From Nanogingivalis sp963517825 (GTDB taxonomy: Bacteria > Patescibacteriota > Saccharimonadia > Saccharimonadales > Saccharimonadaceae), in NCBI GenBank assembly GCA_963517825.1, contig CAUQGB010000001.1:124001-188000 (forward strand): a stretch of 64,000 nucleotides of DNA, in the 5' to 3' direction. The notes below the pieces were generated by a model that was not told the origin of the DNA, ran no database searches, and saw only the letters and a list, made by a program, of their open reading frames with translations. The translations under genes were made by a program, and so were the position numbers. Shown in pieces: positions 26,009-34,507 of this stretch; positions within the stretch are counted from its first letter, which is position 1, and every line of letters begins with the position of its first letter.

Positions 26009-27124
26009 ATGAGCAATAATTCGAAATATTTAATAAGTTTTATAGTACCCGTATTCAATACGGGTACTAATATAAAAAACATCGTTAATTCAATACTTAA
26101 AGTAAGTAGCACAATGGGTAATATATTGGAAATTATAGTCGTTGATGATGGATCAGATGATCAAGAAACGCTAGATTCTCTAAAAAATATATCTAAGCTT
26201 AATGATGTATCAGTAATAAGACAAAAAAATTCTGGCCCTAGTGCATCTAGAAATATTGGAATATCTAACGCATCTGGAGAATGGATTGGATTTTGTGATT
26301 CAGACGATATTATAGATTCCAAACATCTTTTAAACACCGTAAAAACAATAAAGACGAATAATTATAAAAATTCAGATATGCTTGTTTTTGGGTGGAACAT
26401 AAGGCATGATCAAAATAATAAAAGTACTTATAGACACATTAATTTAGAAAAACAATCTATAACAGGTAAAAATGATATAGCACAAAAAACATTGAAATCT
26501 CTAAGTTTAGATGGACGAATGTATAATCTATGGAATAGACTTTATAGAAAAAATATAATCCGTGATAATAATATTAAATTAGATGAAAACCTTAGATTTG
26601 GAGAGGATCTAATATTCAACCTGAATTTCTTATTAAAATCAAGCAGGATTGATATGCTAGATATAGCCCCTTATTACACATATATATCTAATAGTGAAAC
26701 AAGTATAGTAAAAACTACAAAGCTCAACACTGAATATAGAATAAAAAATGCAAGAGAGTTAGATAAATTTTCAAAAATAGCAAATCAGCACAATAACCCT
26801 TATATTCAACTTGTTAAAGCTAGATGGCTAATATCTTTCATAATGTCATCTATTCAATGTTCAGTCAAACAAGAAGGATATAAAAAATCCTTAAATAATA
26901 TAAAGCATATTATTGGCAATAGAATACTAGCACCAAAATTTATTAAAAAAACACCAGAGATAGGGACAATAAAATATATATTTCTACTTACAGCAACCTT
27001 AATACTAAAAAATGCCCTGTTAACATTTATTTTGGCTAATCTATTATTGTTTATTAAAAATATTAAATCTCAAAAAAATATAAAATTAGATGAAAAATAT
27101 TACACACTGAAAAAAATAAGCTAA
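26009..27124 (+). CDS. GT2 glycosyltransferase
   Basis: 371 residues with an inverting GT-A fold: ISFIVPVFNTGTNI, EIIVVDDGSDD, SGPSASRNIGIS and the DxD region WIGFCDSDDIID, then NLWNRLYRK and LRFGEDLIFN. A hydrophobic C-terminal stretch (residues about 325-350) may attach it to the membrane. It begins 8 nt after the GT2-GT4 gene in the same ATA/AGA-rich block. Ends at a strong hairpin. A sugar transferase for the variable glycan; specificity unknown. Confidence 0.9.
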   Translation: MSNNSKYLISFIVPVFNTGTNIKNIVNSILKVSSTMGNILEIIVVDDGSDDQETLDSLKNISKLNDVSVIRQKNSGPSASRNIGISNASGEWIGFCDSDDIIDSKHLLNTVKTIKTNNYKNSDMLVFGWNIRHDQNNKSTYRHINLEKQSITGKNDIAQKTLKSLSLDGRMYNLWNRLYRKNIIRDNNIKLDENLRFGEDLIFNLNFLLKSSRIDMLDIAPYYTYISNSETSIVKTTKLNTEYRIKNARELDKFSKIANQHNNPYIQLVKARWLISFIMSSIQCSVKQEGYKKSLNNIKHIIGNRILAPKFIKKTPEIGTIKYIFLLTATLILKNALLTFILANLLLFIKNIKSQKNIKLDEKYYTLKKIS

Positions 27125-27138
27125 AATAATTTTATTTT

Positions 27139-27175
27139 AATACCACTACTTAAAGTCAAGTAGTGGTATTGTTTA
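27139..27175. terminator. Bidirectional terminator
   Basis: Perfect 13-bp stem AATACCACTACTT / AAGTAGTGGTATT with a 6-nt loop, between convergent genes. It marks the right end of the transferred-looking block. Confidence 0.85.
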
Positions 27176-27189
27176 AAAGCTCTCTACCT

Positions 27190-28353
27190 CTATTCAATAA
27201 TATTCTTTTTCACTAAACCGTAATCGTTGTCGGTTTTAGCAGTTAAATACTTAAATCTAAAATCACCACCATCAAAAGTATTAGCAATAGCCTTAGAATG
27301 ATCTTTATTTTTTTCGTATAGAACTGCAACAACTCTAAAGTCGGTAGAATTAAAATTGTCTAAAGAAATCCTAATATTAAATACTGAATTATCTGTAGAA
27401 ACCTTCATATGCCCACTATCATATACTCTACCGCCCCTACCTTCATCTTGAAGAGTATAAGCAACATATAATTCAGCATCACCACTATACGAATATTCTA
27501 TATCCGCCTCAAAATATTCTCCATGATGAATAATTGGTTTATTCCCAACAATTTTAATTGATGAAGAATTATTATCAGTAGTAGAACTATGAGCATTGCG
27601 CGAATTAAGCGTGTCTAGATTGGAAGCTATATATTTCTCAGCAACTTTATCAACATCACCAGATTCATTTATCATACCATCTGCAATAAAAATAGCATTA
27701 TTACAATATTTTTTAACATCCGCCATTGAATGTGTAACTAAGATAACAGTTTTGGTTTTATCTTTCTTAATATTTTCGAAAAAATCATTACATTTACGCT
27801 GAAAAGCTTCATCACCAACCGCTAAAACTTCATCCAACACTAAGATATCACCTTGAGCTTTAATAGCGATTGAAAAAGCTAAACGAACTTGCATTCCGCT
27901 AGAATAGTTCTTTAATTTCTGATCCATGAATTCTTCAAGCTCAGCAAATTCCACAATTTCATCATACATTGCGGAAATTTCTTCTTTCGAAAAACCAAGA
28001 AGTGCACCATTCAAATAAATGTTTTCACGGCCAGTAAGTTCTGGATTAAAGCCAACTCCAAGCTCAATAAATGGAACCAAAGTTCCGTCAACTTTTACTG
28101 TGCCACTCTCTGGCGTATAAATTTGCGAAATAATTTTAAGTAATGTGGATTTTCCTGAACCATTTCGCCCAACAATACCATAAAAATCACCTTTTTTGAC
28201 CTTGAATGAAATATCTTTAAGAACTTTTTGTTCTTTATAACCTTTAATTCCCTTCGTCCAGTTTACGAAAGCCTGTTTAATACCGCTCGCTTGCTCTGTT
28301 GGTAAACGAAAACTTTTCGAAACATTTTTTACTTCTAAAGCGTATTTTCCCAT
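27190..28353 (-). CDS. wzt: Polysaccharide ABC exporter ATPase with Wzt-like C-terminal domain
   Basis: ATPase half of an ABC-2 exporter that flips lipid-linked glycan across the membrane. Seen: 387 residues, P-loop GRNGSGKST at 62-70, Q-loop, signature NYSSGMQVRLA, Walker B ILVLDEVLAVGD and the H-loop VTHSM. Residues from about 250 form a beta-sandwich-like C-terminal domain (VGNKPIIHHGEYFEADIEYSY ... RVVAVLYEKN), which in Wzt reads the terminal modification of the glycan and so sets specificity. Paired with the permease gene, whose stop it touches. The C-terminal part is next to the variable GT genes and may have been exchanged with them. Confidence 0.92.
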   Translation of the reverse strand: MGKYALEVKNVSKSFRLPTEQASGIKQAFVNWTKGIKGYKEQKVLKDISFKVKKGDFYGIVGRNGSGKSTLLKIISQIYTPESGTVKVDGTLVPFIELGVGFNPELTGRENIYLNGALLGFSKEEISAMYDEIVEFAELEEFMDQKLKNYSSGMQVRLAFSIAIKAQGDILVLDEVLAVGDEAFQRKCNDFFENIKKDKTKTVILVTHSMADVKKYCNNAIFIADGMINESGDVDKVAEKYIASNLDTLNSRNAHSSTTDNNSSSIKIVGNKPIIHHGEYFEADIEYSYSGDAELYVAYTLQDEGRGGRVYDSGHMKVSTDNSVFNIRISLDNFNSTDFRVVAVLYEKNKDHSKAIANTFDGGDFRFKYLTAKTDNDYGLVKKNIIE

Positions 28354-29177
28354 TACATAATCTCCGCAAATTTTTTCGAATTTTTATTAAAATACCATAG
28401 CCCAAAAGCCACTAATAAAGTTGTGATCAAAATTGGGATTAACGCAAACCAGTAATTTTCAAAAAGTGTCCAAAAAGTTGGTGTTTCATGAGCGATCAAA
28501 TTGTGGCGAATATCTTGAATTGCAAGCGCAATTGGGTTAAGCATCATAATTTTCGCAATCGAAACTCCAAAAAATGAAACTTTTGTAACCATTGAAATTG
28601 GATACATAATTGGCATTGAATAGACTAAAATCTGCATAAAGACTTCCCAGATATGCGAAATATCACGGAATTTAACATAAAGAGTTGATAAAATTAACGC
28701 TAAGCCAAAAGCTGTAGCAAAAAGAAGTATAATGTTAAATGGCAAAAATAAAACCGACCATTGAAACTTTACACCAGCAAAAATTGCAAAAGCTAAAACA
28801 ACCAAAAGATTAATCGAAAGTGAAATTAAAGCGCTTACCATTGAAGAAATAATCACGATATATTTTGGAAAATTAATTTTTCGCATCAAATCACCACGGG
28901 CAACAATTGAATTCATCCCCAAAGTGACTGCTTCGGTAAAAAATCCCCAAAGAGAGAGGCCGAGAAGTAGAGTTATTGCATAGTTTGGAATGGAGGGATC
29001 GGTAATTCGCAAAAATTTTACAAATATAAAATACATTACCACAAAAATCATAAGAGGTTTAAGAACTGACCACAAAATTCCTAAAGCTGAGCCTTGATAC
29101 CTTAACTTAAAATCTGTTTTAACGAGTTCTGCAAGTAAAACCCGATTCTTCTTTTCAAAAAATCCTATTTTAATCAT
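28353..29177 (-). CDS. wzm: Polysaccharide ABC-2 exporter permease
   Basis: 274 residues, six transmembrane helices, ABC-2 family (TagG/Wzm/RfbD type). Seen: an amphipathic N-terminus, LVKTDFKLRYQGSALGILWSVLKPL typical of this family, a second half with DISHIWEVFMQILVYSMPIMYPISMV, and the C-terminal LWYFNKNSKKFAEIM. It forms the membrane channel for the ATPase encoded by the next gene. TGATATAAT lies 10 nt before the ATG and would give a 2-4 nt leader. Confidence 0.94.
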   Translation of the reverse strand: MIKIGFFEKKNRVLLAELVKTDFKLRYQGSALGILWSVLKPLMIFVVMYFIFVKFLRITDPSIPNYAITLLLGLSLWGFFTEAVTLGMNSIVARGDLMRKINFPKYIVIISSMVSALISLSINLLVVLAFAIFAGVKFQWSVLFLPFNIILLFATAFGLALILSTLYVKFRDISHIWEVFMQILVYSMPIMYPISMVTKVSFFGVSIAKIMMLNPIALAIQDIRHNLIAHETPTFWTLFENYWFALIPILITTLLVAFGLWYFNKNSKKFAEIM

Positions 29178-29269
29178 TATGCTTTTAATTATATCATATA
29201 TCGCCTAACACTCCAACACTAAACTATTTTAACACCTGAAAATAGCTAGCTTTCTAGATTATTTTTAAT

Positions 29270-29296
29270 AAGTTAAAACAGCATCTCTGCTGTTTT
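29270..29296 (-). terminator. Terminator of the LGFP protein gene
   Basis: Perfect 9-bp stem AAAACAGCA / TGCTGTTTT with a 4-nt loop just past the stop at 29302. Confidence 0.75.
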
Positions 29297-29301
29297 AATT
29301 G

Positions 29302-31029
29302 CTATTTATCTATTTTTAATATATATTTATTACCAACACCCGTAATTAATCCTCTTTCAAAATGCTGAGTCCATTTGTTGTTATCCCATGCTTCATTTTT
29401 TAATGGCAAGCCGAGTTTATCTTTTTGCGTATCGTTTAATGAATTATAAAATTTAAATACATCACCCTGAATTTCCCAATATCCTAAATTATCATTTCCT
29501 ATAATATCACCCCTCTCGTAGTGTTGTATCTTATACCCTTTTTCTTCAATAACATCACTAATAGGGAATCCTAAAGCACCTTTTTCATTACTAATCTTAT
29601 CCCAGCGTTCGCGTATTTTACCATAACTTTCATGATATCCAGATTTTGGACTACCTATGATAAAACCATTTTGATATTTCTGAAACCATCCACCTTGAAT
29701 AGTTGAAAATTCTTGTGTTATAGGTAATCCCATCTTACCATGTTCATACCCTAATTGAGCATATTTCTCTCTAATTAAGCCAATACTTTCCCAATATCCA
29801 GTACTATCGCTTCCAATTATGAAACCATTCTGATATTTTTGCGCACGACCATTATTGATAATGCTAAAATATCCAGATAGTGGTAATCCCATCTTACCAT
29901 GTTCATACCCTAGCTCAGAATATCTTTGTCTAATTTTACCATAGTTTTCCCAATATCCAGTACTATCGCTTCCAATTATGAAACCATTTTTAAACCTTTG
30001 GAATATTGATTTATCGGTCTTGAAGAATTCAGAATCCACATCACCAAGATATCCTTTTTCACCGCCTAATTCAATGTATCTTTCATATATTCCACTGTGT
30101 ATTCTTTTACTTTCAAGAGTTGAACCAAATAGCTGGTTAAAGAACATAAAGAAATTACGATTTCCATAAGCCCCACAATGTGAAGTTCCTGGATAATTTG
30201 CTAGCGCTGAATCATTTGGAGCATACGGCGTATAAATATATAGACTTAAAGTTGCAACATTCTCAATATTAACACGTTTTGTACCACAAGCTGGATTTGG
30301 TGAATATTGAATATTATTCCATCCAAGCTTCAGCGAATAGTCACCATCTTTATGATGGTCTTTATAATATTTTAGTTGCCAAGCTGCCAAAGTCATTTGT
30401 TTATAAAAACCAGCTTTCGAATCCGCACAAGCAGCAGAAAATCCAGGGCCAGAATCTGGGCAAGCATAGCCCATCGCATATTTATATTGAGTTTTTACTG
30501 GCCAATTATCATCTAGCAAATTGAGAGATTCTTTCTTTAGTAAAACCAACAATACTTGTGGGTTAATTCCATATTTCTGAGCCGCGTTATAAACAATTTG
30601 TGCCGCCGAAATTCCGCCTTCGAAAGCTCCTCCACCTTTTTCGAAAGAAGTTTCACCATTATTTGGGTTTTCGTGATAATTATTTATGCATACATATGGA
30701 GGTTTATGCCAATAATTTGAATTTTGTGCAGCAGCAAATTGAGCGGCAGTCCTGCCATCATTTCGCCCAGAAGGGCCAGTACCCCAAGTATCACAACTGC
30801 CAACTTGTTTATCTAAAAAGCTTTGGATTTGCCGTACGTTCATCGCATCTTTATTGTAAAAAATACTGTCGTCAATAATTCGTCCAGGATTGAAATCAGT
30901 TGCTTTAACAGCGTTAGAAAAATTTCTAAGTACAGCTAAAGCACTAAAAACAATAACCGCCACAACTGGCACACCAATTAAAATTGACTTTTTAAATTCT
31001 CTACTTCTCGATTGTAAAACTTTGAGCAT
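29302..31029 (-). CDS. Secreted LGFP-repeat surface protein
   Basis: 575 residues. N-terminal membrane anchor or uncleaved signal (SILIGVPVVAVIVFSALAVL), a globular region (about 50-330) with many Tyr/Asn/Gly and several Cys (CDTWG, VCIN, YACPDSG, CADS, ACGTK, HCGAYG), with the helical AAQIVYNAAQKYGINPQVLLVLLKKESLN stretch recalling a lysozyme-like/transglycosylase fold, then five LGFP-type repeats of about 53 residues (GYLGDV, GKMGLPL, GKMGLPI, GALGFPI, DKLGLPL). LGFP repeats are known in actinobacterial cell-wall proteins. It sits beside glycan export genes. A role in binding or cutting the host wall is inference. Starts inside the end of the gene upstream; SD GGAAGG. Confidence 0.88.
   Translation of the reverse strand: MLKVLQSRSREFKKSILIGVPVVAVIVFSALAVLRNFSNAVKATDFNPGRIIDDSIFYNKDAMNVRQIQSFLDKQVGSCDTWGTGPSGRNDGRTAAQFAAAQNSNYWHKPPYVCINNYHENPNNGETSFEKGGGAFEGGISAAQIVYNAAQKYGINPQVLLVLLKKESLNLLDDNWPVKTQYKYAMGYACPDSGPGFSAACADSKAGFYKQMTLAAWQLKYYKDHHKDGDYSLKLGWNNIQYSPNPACGTKRVNIENVATLSLYIYTPYAPNDSALANYPGTSHCGAYGNRNFFMFFNQLFGSTLESKRIHSGIYERYIELGGEKGYLGDVDSEFFKTDKSIFQRFKNGFIIGSDSTGYWENYGKIRQRYSELGYEHGKMGLPLSGYFSIINNGRAQKYQNGFIIGSDSTGYWESIGLIREKYAQLGYEHGKMGLPITQEFSTIQGGWFQKYQNGFIIGSPKSGYHESYGKIRERWDKISNEKGALGFPISDVIEEKGYKIQHYERGDIIGNDNLGYWEIQGDVFKFYNSLNDTQKDKLGLPLKNEAWDNNKWTQHFERGLITGVGNKYILKIDK
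29787..29829. repeat. 43-bp direct repeat, copy 1 (LGFP unit)
   Basis: Identical over 43 bp to 29946-29988. The offset of 159 bp equals one 53-residue protein repeat. A second identical pair of 31 bp lies at 29723-29753 and 29882-29912, also 159 bp apart. The identity shows recent duplication or gene conversion of a repeat unit. Confidence 0.9.
29946..29988. repeat. 43-bp direct repeat, copy 2 (LGFP unit)
   Basis: Second copy of the repeat at 29787-29829, encoding the same NGFIIGSDSTGYWE segment. Confidence 0.9.
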
Positions 31030-31603
31030 CCGACCTTCCTTCTTGTTTTTGTTTTGAATTTTTATAAGTTGTTATTGCCGTCCATTTTCCAGTTTTAAAT
31101 TCACTATCACTAATTTTTTTCGAAACTGCCTTACAATATTTATTATTTGGACTCTCTAAAATTTCAGTTGAAAGTTCAATTTTAGTTCCATCAGAATGTG
31201 TTAGAATATATGAACACTTACCATTCCCATCGTCATAAAGAAGACCTGAGATCTGCCCAGCCACACGAACCGCGCCATCTTCAACTTGCACGGTCGTATA
31301 AGTTGGAAAATTTGTGTAGCCCGAGGATTCAACGGTTCCTTCAGCACGGTCAGTATTAGTATTTTTAGTTTTCGAATTAATAATTTCCTTAGCAGCTTCT
31401 TGTTTTTTAGTTTCTTCAGATTTTTTCGAATCTTCTTTTTTCTCTTCAACTTTTGAAGTATTTTCTTCTTTTTTCTCATTATTTTTCTGAGAATTTAAAT
31501 TTACCAACCAGAAAATTCCGCTAGCGCCAATAACTAGCAAAATTACAATTATAGCAAAAATAATAGTTTTAGTTTTTTTGGTATTTTGTGTGTTTATTTT
31601 CAT
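31001..31603 (-). CDS. Membrane-anchored protein with Lys/Glu linker, hypothetical
   Basis: 200 residues: one transmembrane helix at about 12-33 (TIIFAIIVILLVIGASGIFWLV), an extracytoplasmic low-complexity Lys/Glu region of about 50 residues, then a beta-rich domain (TTVQVEDGAVRVAGQI ... CSYILTHSDGTKIELSTEI ... KTGKWTAITTYKNS) with two Cys that could pair. The last part looks immunoglobulin-like. It precedes and overlaps the LGFP gene by 29 nt, so the two are probably coexpressed surface proteins. SD TTAGGAG before the ATG. Confidence 0.78.
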   Translation of the reverse strand: MKINTQNTKKTKTIIFAIIVILLVIGASGIFWLVNLNSQKNNEKKEENTSKVEEKKEDSKKSEETKKQEAAKEIINSKTKNTNTDRAEGTVESSGYTNFPTYTTVQVEDGAVRVAGQISGLLYDDGNGKCSYILTHSDGTKIELSTEILESPNNKYCKAVSKKISDSEFKTGKWTAITTYKNSKQKQEGRSDAQSFTIEK

Positions 31604-31679
31604 TTTATTTCTCCTAAACCAATTTTAGCATAAGCCAAATAAAATTTCAACATTTTGGTTATATTTTTTAGTGATTCTG

Positions 31680-31688
31680 TGCTATAAT
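31680..31688 (+). promoter_or_regulatory. Extended -10 promoter of the GtrB-like gene
   Basis: TGCTATAAT-type element (TG at 31679-31680, hexamer 31683-31688), 9 nt before the ATG at 31698; the leader would be only 1-3 nt. No Shine-Dalgarno sequence. Confidence 0.6.
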
Positions 31689-31697
31689 ATAATTACT

Positions 31698-32663
31698 ATG
31701 AAGAAACTCATCACAATCATGATTCCAGCTTATAATGAAGAAAAAGCTCTACCAAAACTTTTTGAAAGACTCAACCTTTTAGCGAAAAATGCCTCAAAGT
31801 ATGATTTTGAATTCCTTTTTATTAATGACGGCTCAAAAGATAAAACAATGGAAATTATTAGAAGTGAAAGCCAAAAAGATTCACGAATTTCCTACATTAA
31901 TTTAAGCCGAAATTTTGGAAAAGAAAATGCAATGCTGGCTGGTTTCGATTATGCGAAAGGAGATGCATTGGTAATTATTGATGCAGATCTGCAAGATCCG
32001 CCAGAGTTAATTCCTGCAATGATTAACCTCTGGGAAGAAGGCTTTGATGATGTTTATGCTAAACGTGAATCTCGCGATGGTGAAACTTGGCTTAAAAAGC
32101 AAACTTCGAAATGGTTCTACAGTATACTTGATAAAATTTCACAAATTGAAATTCAACGCGACACTGGCGATTTTCGACTTCTCGACCGCCGTGCAGTCGA
32201 AGCCCTAAAAACTCTCCGCGAAACCAATCGTTATACCAAAGGAATGTTTTCTTGGGTTGGTTTTCGAAAGAAAGAGATTACTTATAAACGTGATGCGCGT
32301 GTAGCGGGCGAAACAAAATGGAATTATGCAAAACTTTTCAATCTCGCAATTGAAGGAATAACCAGTTTTACTGTTGCACCACTTCGCATTGCTACAATTA
32401 CAGGATTTTTCATCTCAATCGCTGCATTTTTATGGATTGCTTTTTTGCTAATTCGCCCACTTTTTGGCGTTCCAACTGGTGACGGTTATACTTCAATTAT
32501 GTCAGTAATTCTTTTTCTTGGCGGGATTCAGCTCCTCTCAATTGGAATTTTAGGCGAATATATTGGTCGAATTTTTATTGAAAGTAAAAATCGCCCTGTT
32601 TACCTAGCACAAGAAATCAAGGAGTTTAAGCGTGAAAGATCTACTAAAAAAGCTCAAAAATAA
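31698..32663 (+). CDS. GtrB/DPM1-like polyprenyl-phosphate glycosyltransferase
   Basis: Makes a polyprenyl-phosphate-linked hexose on the inner face of the membrane. 321 residues from the ATG at 31698 (MKKLITIMIPAYNEE). GT2 motifs: PAYNEEKAL, FLFINDGSKD, LSRNFGKENAMLAGFDYAKGD, DADLQDPPE (DxD), and R-x-TGDFRLLDR plus SWVGFRKKEITYKRDAR. Two C-terminal transmembrane helices (about 225-250 and 265-290). Followed by a GtrA gene that it overlaps by 32 nt, the classic gtrA/gtrB arrangement for glycan decoration. Confidence 0.95.
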   Translation: MKKLITIMIPAYNEEKALPKLFERLNLLAKNASKYDFEFLFINDGSKDKTMEIIRSESQKDSRISYINLSRNFGKENAMLAGFDYAKGDALVIIDADLQDPPELIPAMINLWEEGFDDVYAKRESRDGETWLKKQTSKWFYSILDKISQIEIQRDTGDFRLLDRRAVEALKTLRETNRYTKGMFSWVGFRKKEITYKRDARVAGETKWNYAKLFNLAIEGITSFTVAPLRIATITGFFISIAAFLWIAFLLIRPLFGVPTGDGYTSIMSVILFLGGIQLLSIGILGEYIGRIFIESKNRPVYLAQEIKEFKRERSTKKAQK

Positions 32664-33060
32664 CCAAGCTTTCTGGTTCTCGGTGATTGGCGGAATTAAT
32701 ACAGCGCTCGACTTTATAATTCTTTTTGTTTTAACATCTCTTGGTGTGAAAATTTTCATTGCAAACATTTTTTCAACCGGGACCACATTTATTATTAGCT
32801 TTCTAATGAATAAAAAAATAACCTTCAAATCTGTTTCGAGCAACAAAAAAGAGCTTATCCGTGAAATGCTTTTATTTATTATTGTAACTCTTTTTGGACT
32901 TTGGGTAATTCAAAATATTGTCATCTCAATTTCAATACCAATTTTCGAAAACTTACTTAAAAATAAGCGAATATCATTATTACTATCGAAACTTATCGCT
33001 ACTATTTTCAGTTTAATTTGGAATTTTATACTCTATAAAAAAGTAGTCTTTAAAAAATAA
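32632..33060 (+). CDS. GtrA-family membrane protein
   Basis: 142 residues, four transmembrane helices, GtrA/DPMS1 type, thought to flip polyprenyl-phosphate-hexose. The start is a GTG at 32632, supported by AAGGAG eight nt upstream within the end of the preceding gene. Seen: FWFSVIGGINTALDFIILF, SFLMNKKITF and WNFILYKKVVF at the C-terminus. Coupled to the GtrB-like gene. Confidence 0.9.
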   Translation: MKDLLKKLKNNQAFWFSVIGGINTALDFIILFVLTSLGVKIFIANIFSTGTTFIISFLMNKKITFKSVSSNKKELIREMLLFIIVTLFGLWVIQNIVISISIPIFENLLKNKRISLLLSKLIATIFSLIWNFILYKKVVFKK

Positions 33061-33085
33061 AAGCGGCCAATTATAGCCGTTTTTA
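33059..33085. terminator. Probable bidirectional terminator
   Basis: AAAGCGGC / GCCGTTTTT hairpin with a short stem between convergent genes. Confidence 0.55.
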
Positions 33086-33093
33086 TTATATTT

Positions 33094-33816
33094 CTAATTA
33101 CTGAAAAATTGTCTTGCTCGTTCCGTTTTTGGGTTGTCCATAACTTCAGATGGCTTTCCATCTTCAATAATTACACCTTTATCTAGAAAAATCATCCTTG
33201 TACCAACTTCTCGAGCAAATTTCATCTCGTGCGTAACAATAACCATGGTCATCCCTTTTTCAGCAACCTCTCGGATAACATCCAAAACCTCACCAATCAT
33301 TTCAGGGTCAAGAGCAGAAGTAGGCTCATCAAAGAGCATAATCTTCGGCTCCATTGCTAGAGCTCGCGCAATTGCTACACGCTGTTTTTGACCACCTGAT
33401 AAACTATTTGGCATCGCTTTAGCTTTATTCAGTAAACCAACATCATTCAATAGTTCTCTAGCTTTTTTAGTGATTGCCCTATCTGAAACTTTTCGAAGTT
33501 TTTTAGGTGCCAGCTTAATATTTTCAATCACGCTATAGTTCGGAAAAAGATTAAACTGTTGAAAAACCATTCCAACTTCTCTTCGCAACTTGTTTAAATC
33601 AGTTTTCTTATCGGTAATTTTTACGCCATCAACAATAATTTCTCCCGACGTCGGTTCTTCAAGTAAATTCAAGCATCTCAAAAATGTCGATTTTCCCGAG
33701 CCGCTCGAACCAACGATAACGACAACTTCGCCTTCCTCAATATCAATATCGATATCTTTTAAAACATGATTAGAACCGTAATTCTTTTTTAGGTTCTTAA
33801 TGCTAATTATTTTCAT
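33094..33816 (-). CDS. glnQ: Polar amino acid ABC importer ATPase (GlnQ type)
   Basis: 240-residue ATPase of the PAAT/HisP family, energising amino-acid uptake. Seen: P-loop VGSSGSGKST near residue 35, QQFNLFPNYSV Q-loop region, signature SLSGGQKQRVAIARAL, Walker B MLFDEPTSALDPEM, and VTHEM. The start overlaps the permease gene by 14 nt, giving a compact binding-protein, permease, ATPase operon. Specificity for glutamine is by family resemblance; arginine or another polar amino acid is also possible. Confidence 0.94.
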   Translation of the reverse strand: MKIISIKNLKKNYGSNHVLKDIDIDIEEGEVVVIVGSSGSGKSTFLRCLNLLEEPTSGEIIVDGVKITDKKTDLNKLRREVGMVFQQFNLFPNYSVIENIKLAPKKLRKVSDRAITKKARELLNDVGLLNKAKAMPNSLSGGQKQRVAIARALAMEPKIMLFDEPTSALDPEMIGEVLDVIREVAEKGMTMVIVTHEMKFAREVGTRMIFLDKGVIIEDGKPSEVMDNPKTERARQFFSN

Positions 33817-34507
33817 TATCTAATTTCCTCTCAACCTTTGACATAATTCGTGTAAAAATCGCTGTTAAAGCAAGATAAATCAAAGCGGCCGCAAAAAGCG
33901 ATTGGAACGCAGTTGAAGTTTGGAAACGAATATTATCCGCACCGCGCATAATATCGCTTAAACCAATCCAACCGACAATTGAGGTTTCCTTAAGTAATGC
34001 AATAAATTCACTAATAAGTGGCGGTAACGAATTTCGAAACGCTTGTGGCAAAATTACTAGTCGCATAGCTTGCCAATTACTAAAACCTAGCGAACGAGCA
34101 GCTTCCGTTTGCCCCTTGTCAATGCTTTCAATTCCCCCACGAATAATCTCAGCAATATAAGCTCCCGCATTTATTCCAAAGGCGATTGCTGCCGTGAAAA
34201 TTTTTGGCATAAATTGATACGAACCGAACACAACATAATACATAATTAAAAGCTGTACAAGCAAAGGTGTTCCGCGAATAATATCTACATAAATTTTTCC
34301 CAAAAAAGCTAACGGATTGAACTTTGCTAATTTCTTATTTTTTGAATTTCGAAATGGCTGAAAACTCGATGTTCGCATTAAGGCAATTAAGACACCAATA
34401 ATCGAACCTAAAATTACTGAGAGTACTGTCAATACAAGCGTAACTTCTAAACCTTGCCAAAGAAAAATCCACCGATTTCCGCCAAAAATTACTTCCCAAA
34501 AATTCAT
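33803..34507 (-). CDS. glnP: Polar amino acid ABC importer permease (GlnP type)
   Basis: 234 residues, about five transmembrane helices, HisM/GlnP family. The EAA loop is clear: GQTEAARSLGFSNWQAMRLVILPQA at about 130-155. An N-terminal cytosolic loop of about 30 residues (PFRNSKNKKLAKF) lies between helices 1 and 2. Overlaps the binding-protein gene by 4 nt and the ATPase gene by 14 nt. Confidence 0.94.
   Translation of the reverse strand: MNFWEVIFGGNRWIFLWQGLEVTLVLTVLSVILGSIIGVLIALMRTSSFQPFRNSKNKKLAKFNPLAFLGKIYVDIIRGTPLLVQLLIMYYVVFGSYQFMPKIFTAAIAFGINAGAYIAEIIRGGIESIDKGQTEAARSLGFSNWQAMRLVILPQAFRNSLPPLISEFIALLKETSIVGWIGLSDIMRGADNIRFQTSTAFQSLFAAALIYLALTAIFTRIMSKVERKLDNENN

Noticed and set aside
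29723..29988. Direct repeats that might suggest a CRISPR array
   Set aside because: Copies are 159 bp apart, in frame, and encode LGFP protein repeats; no regular spacers and no cas genes.
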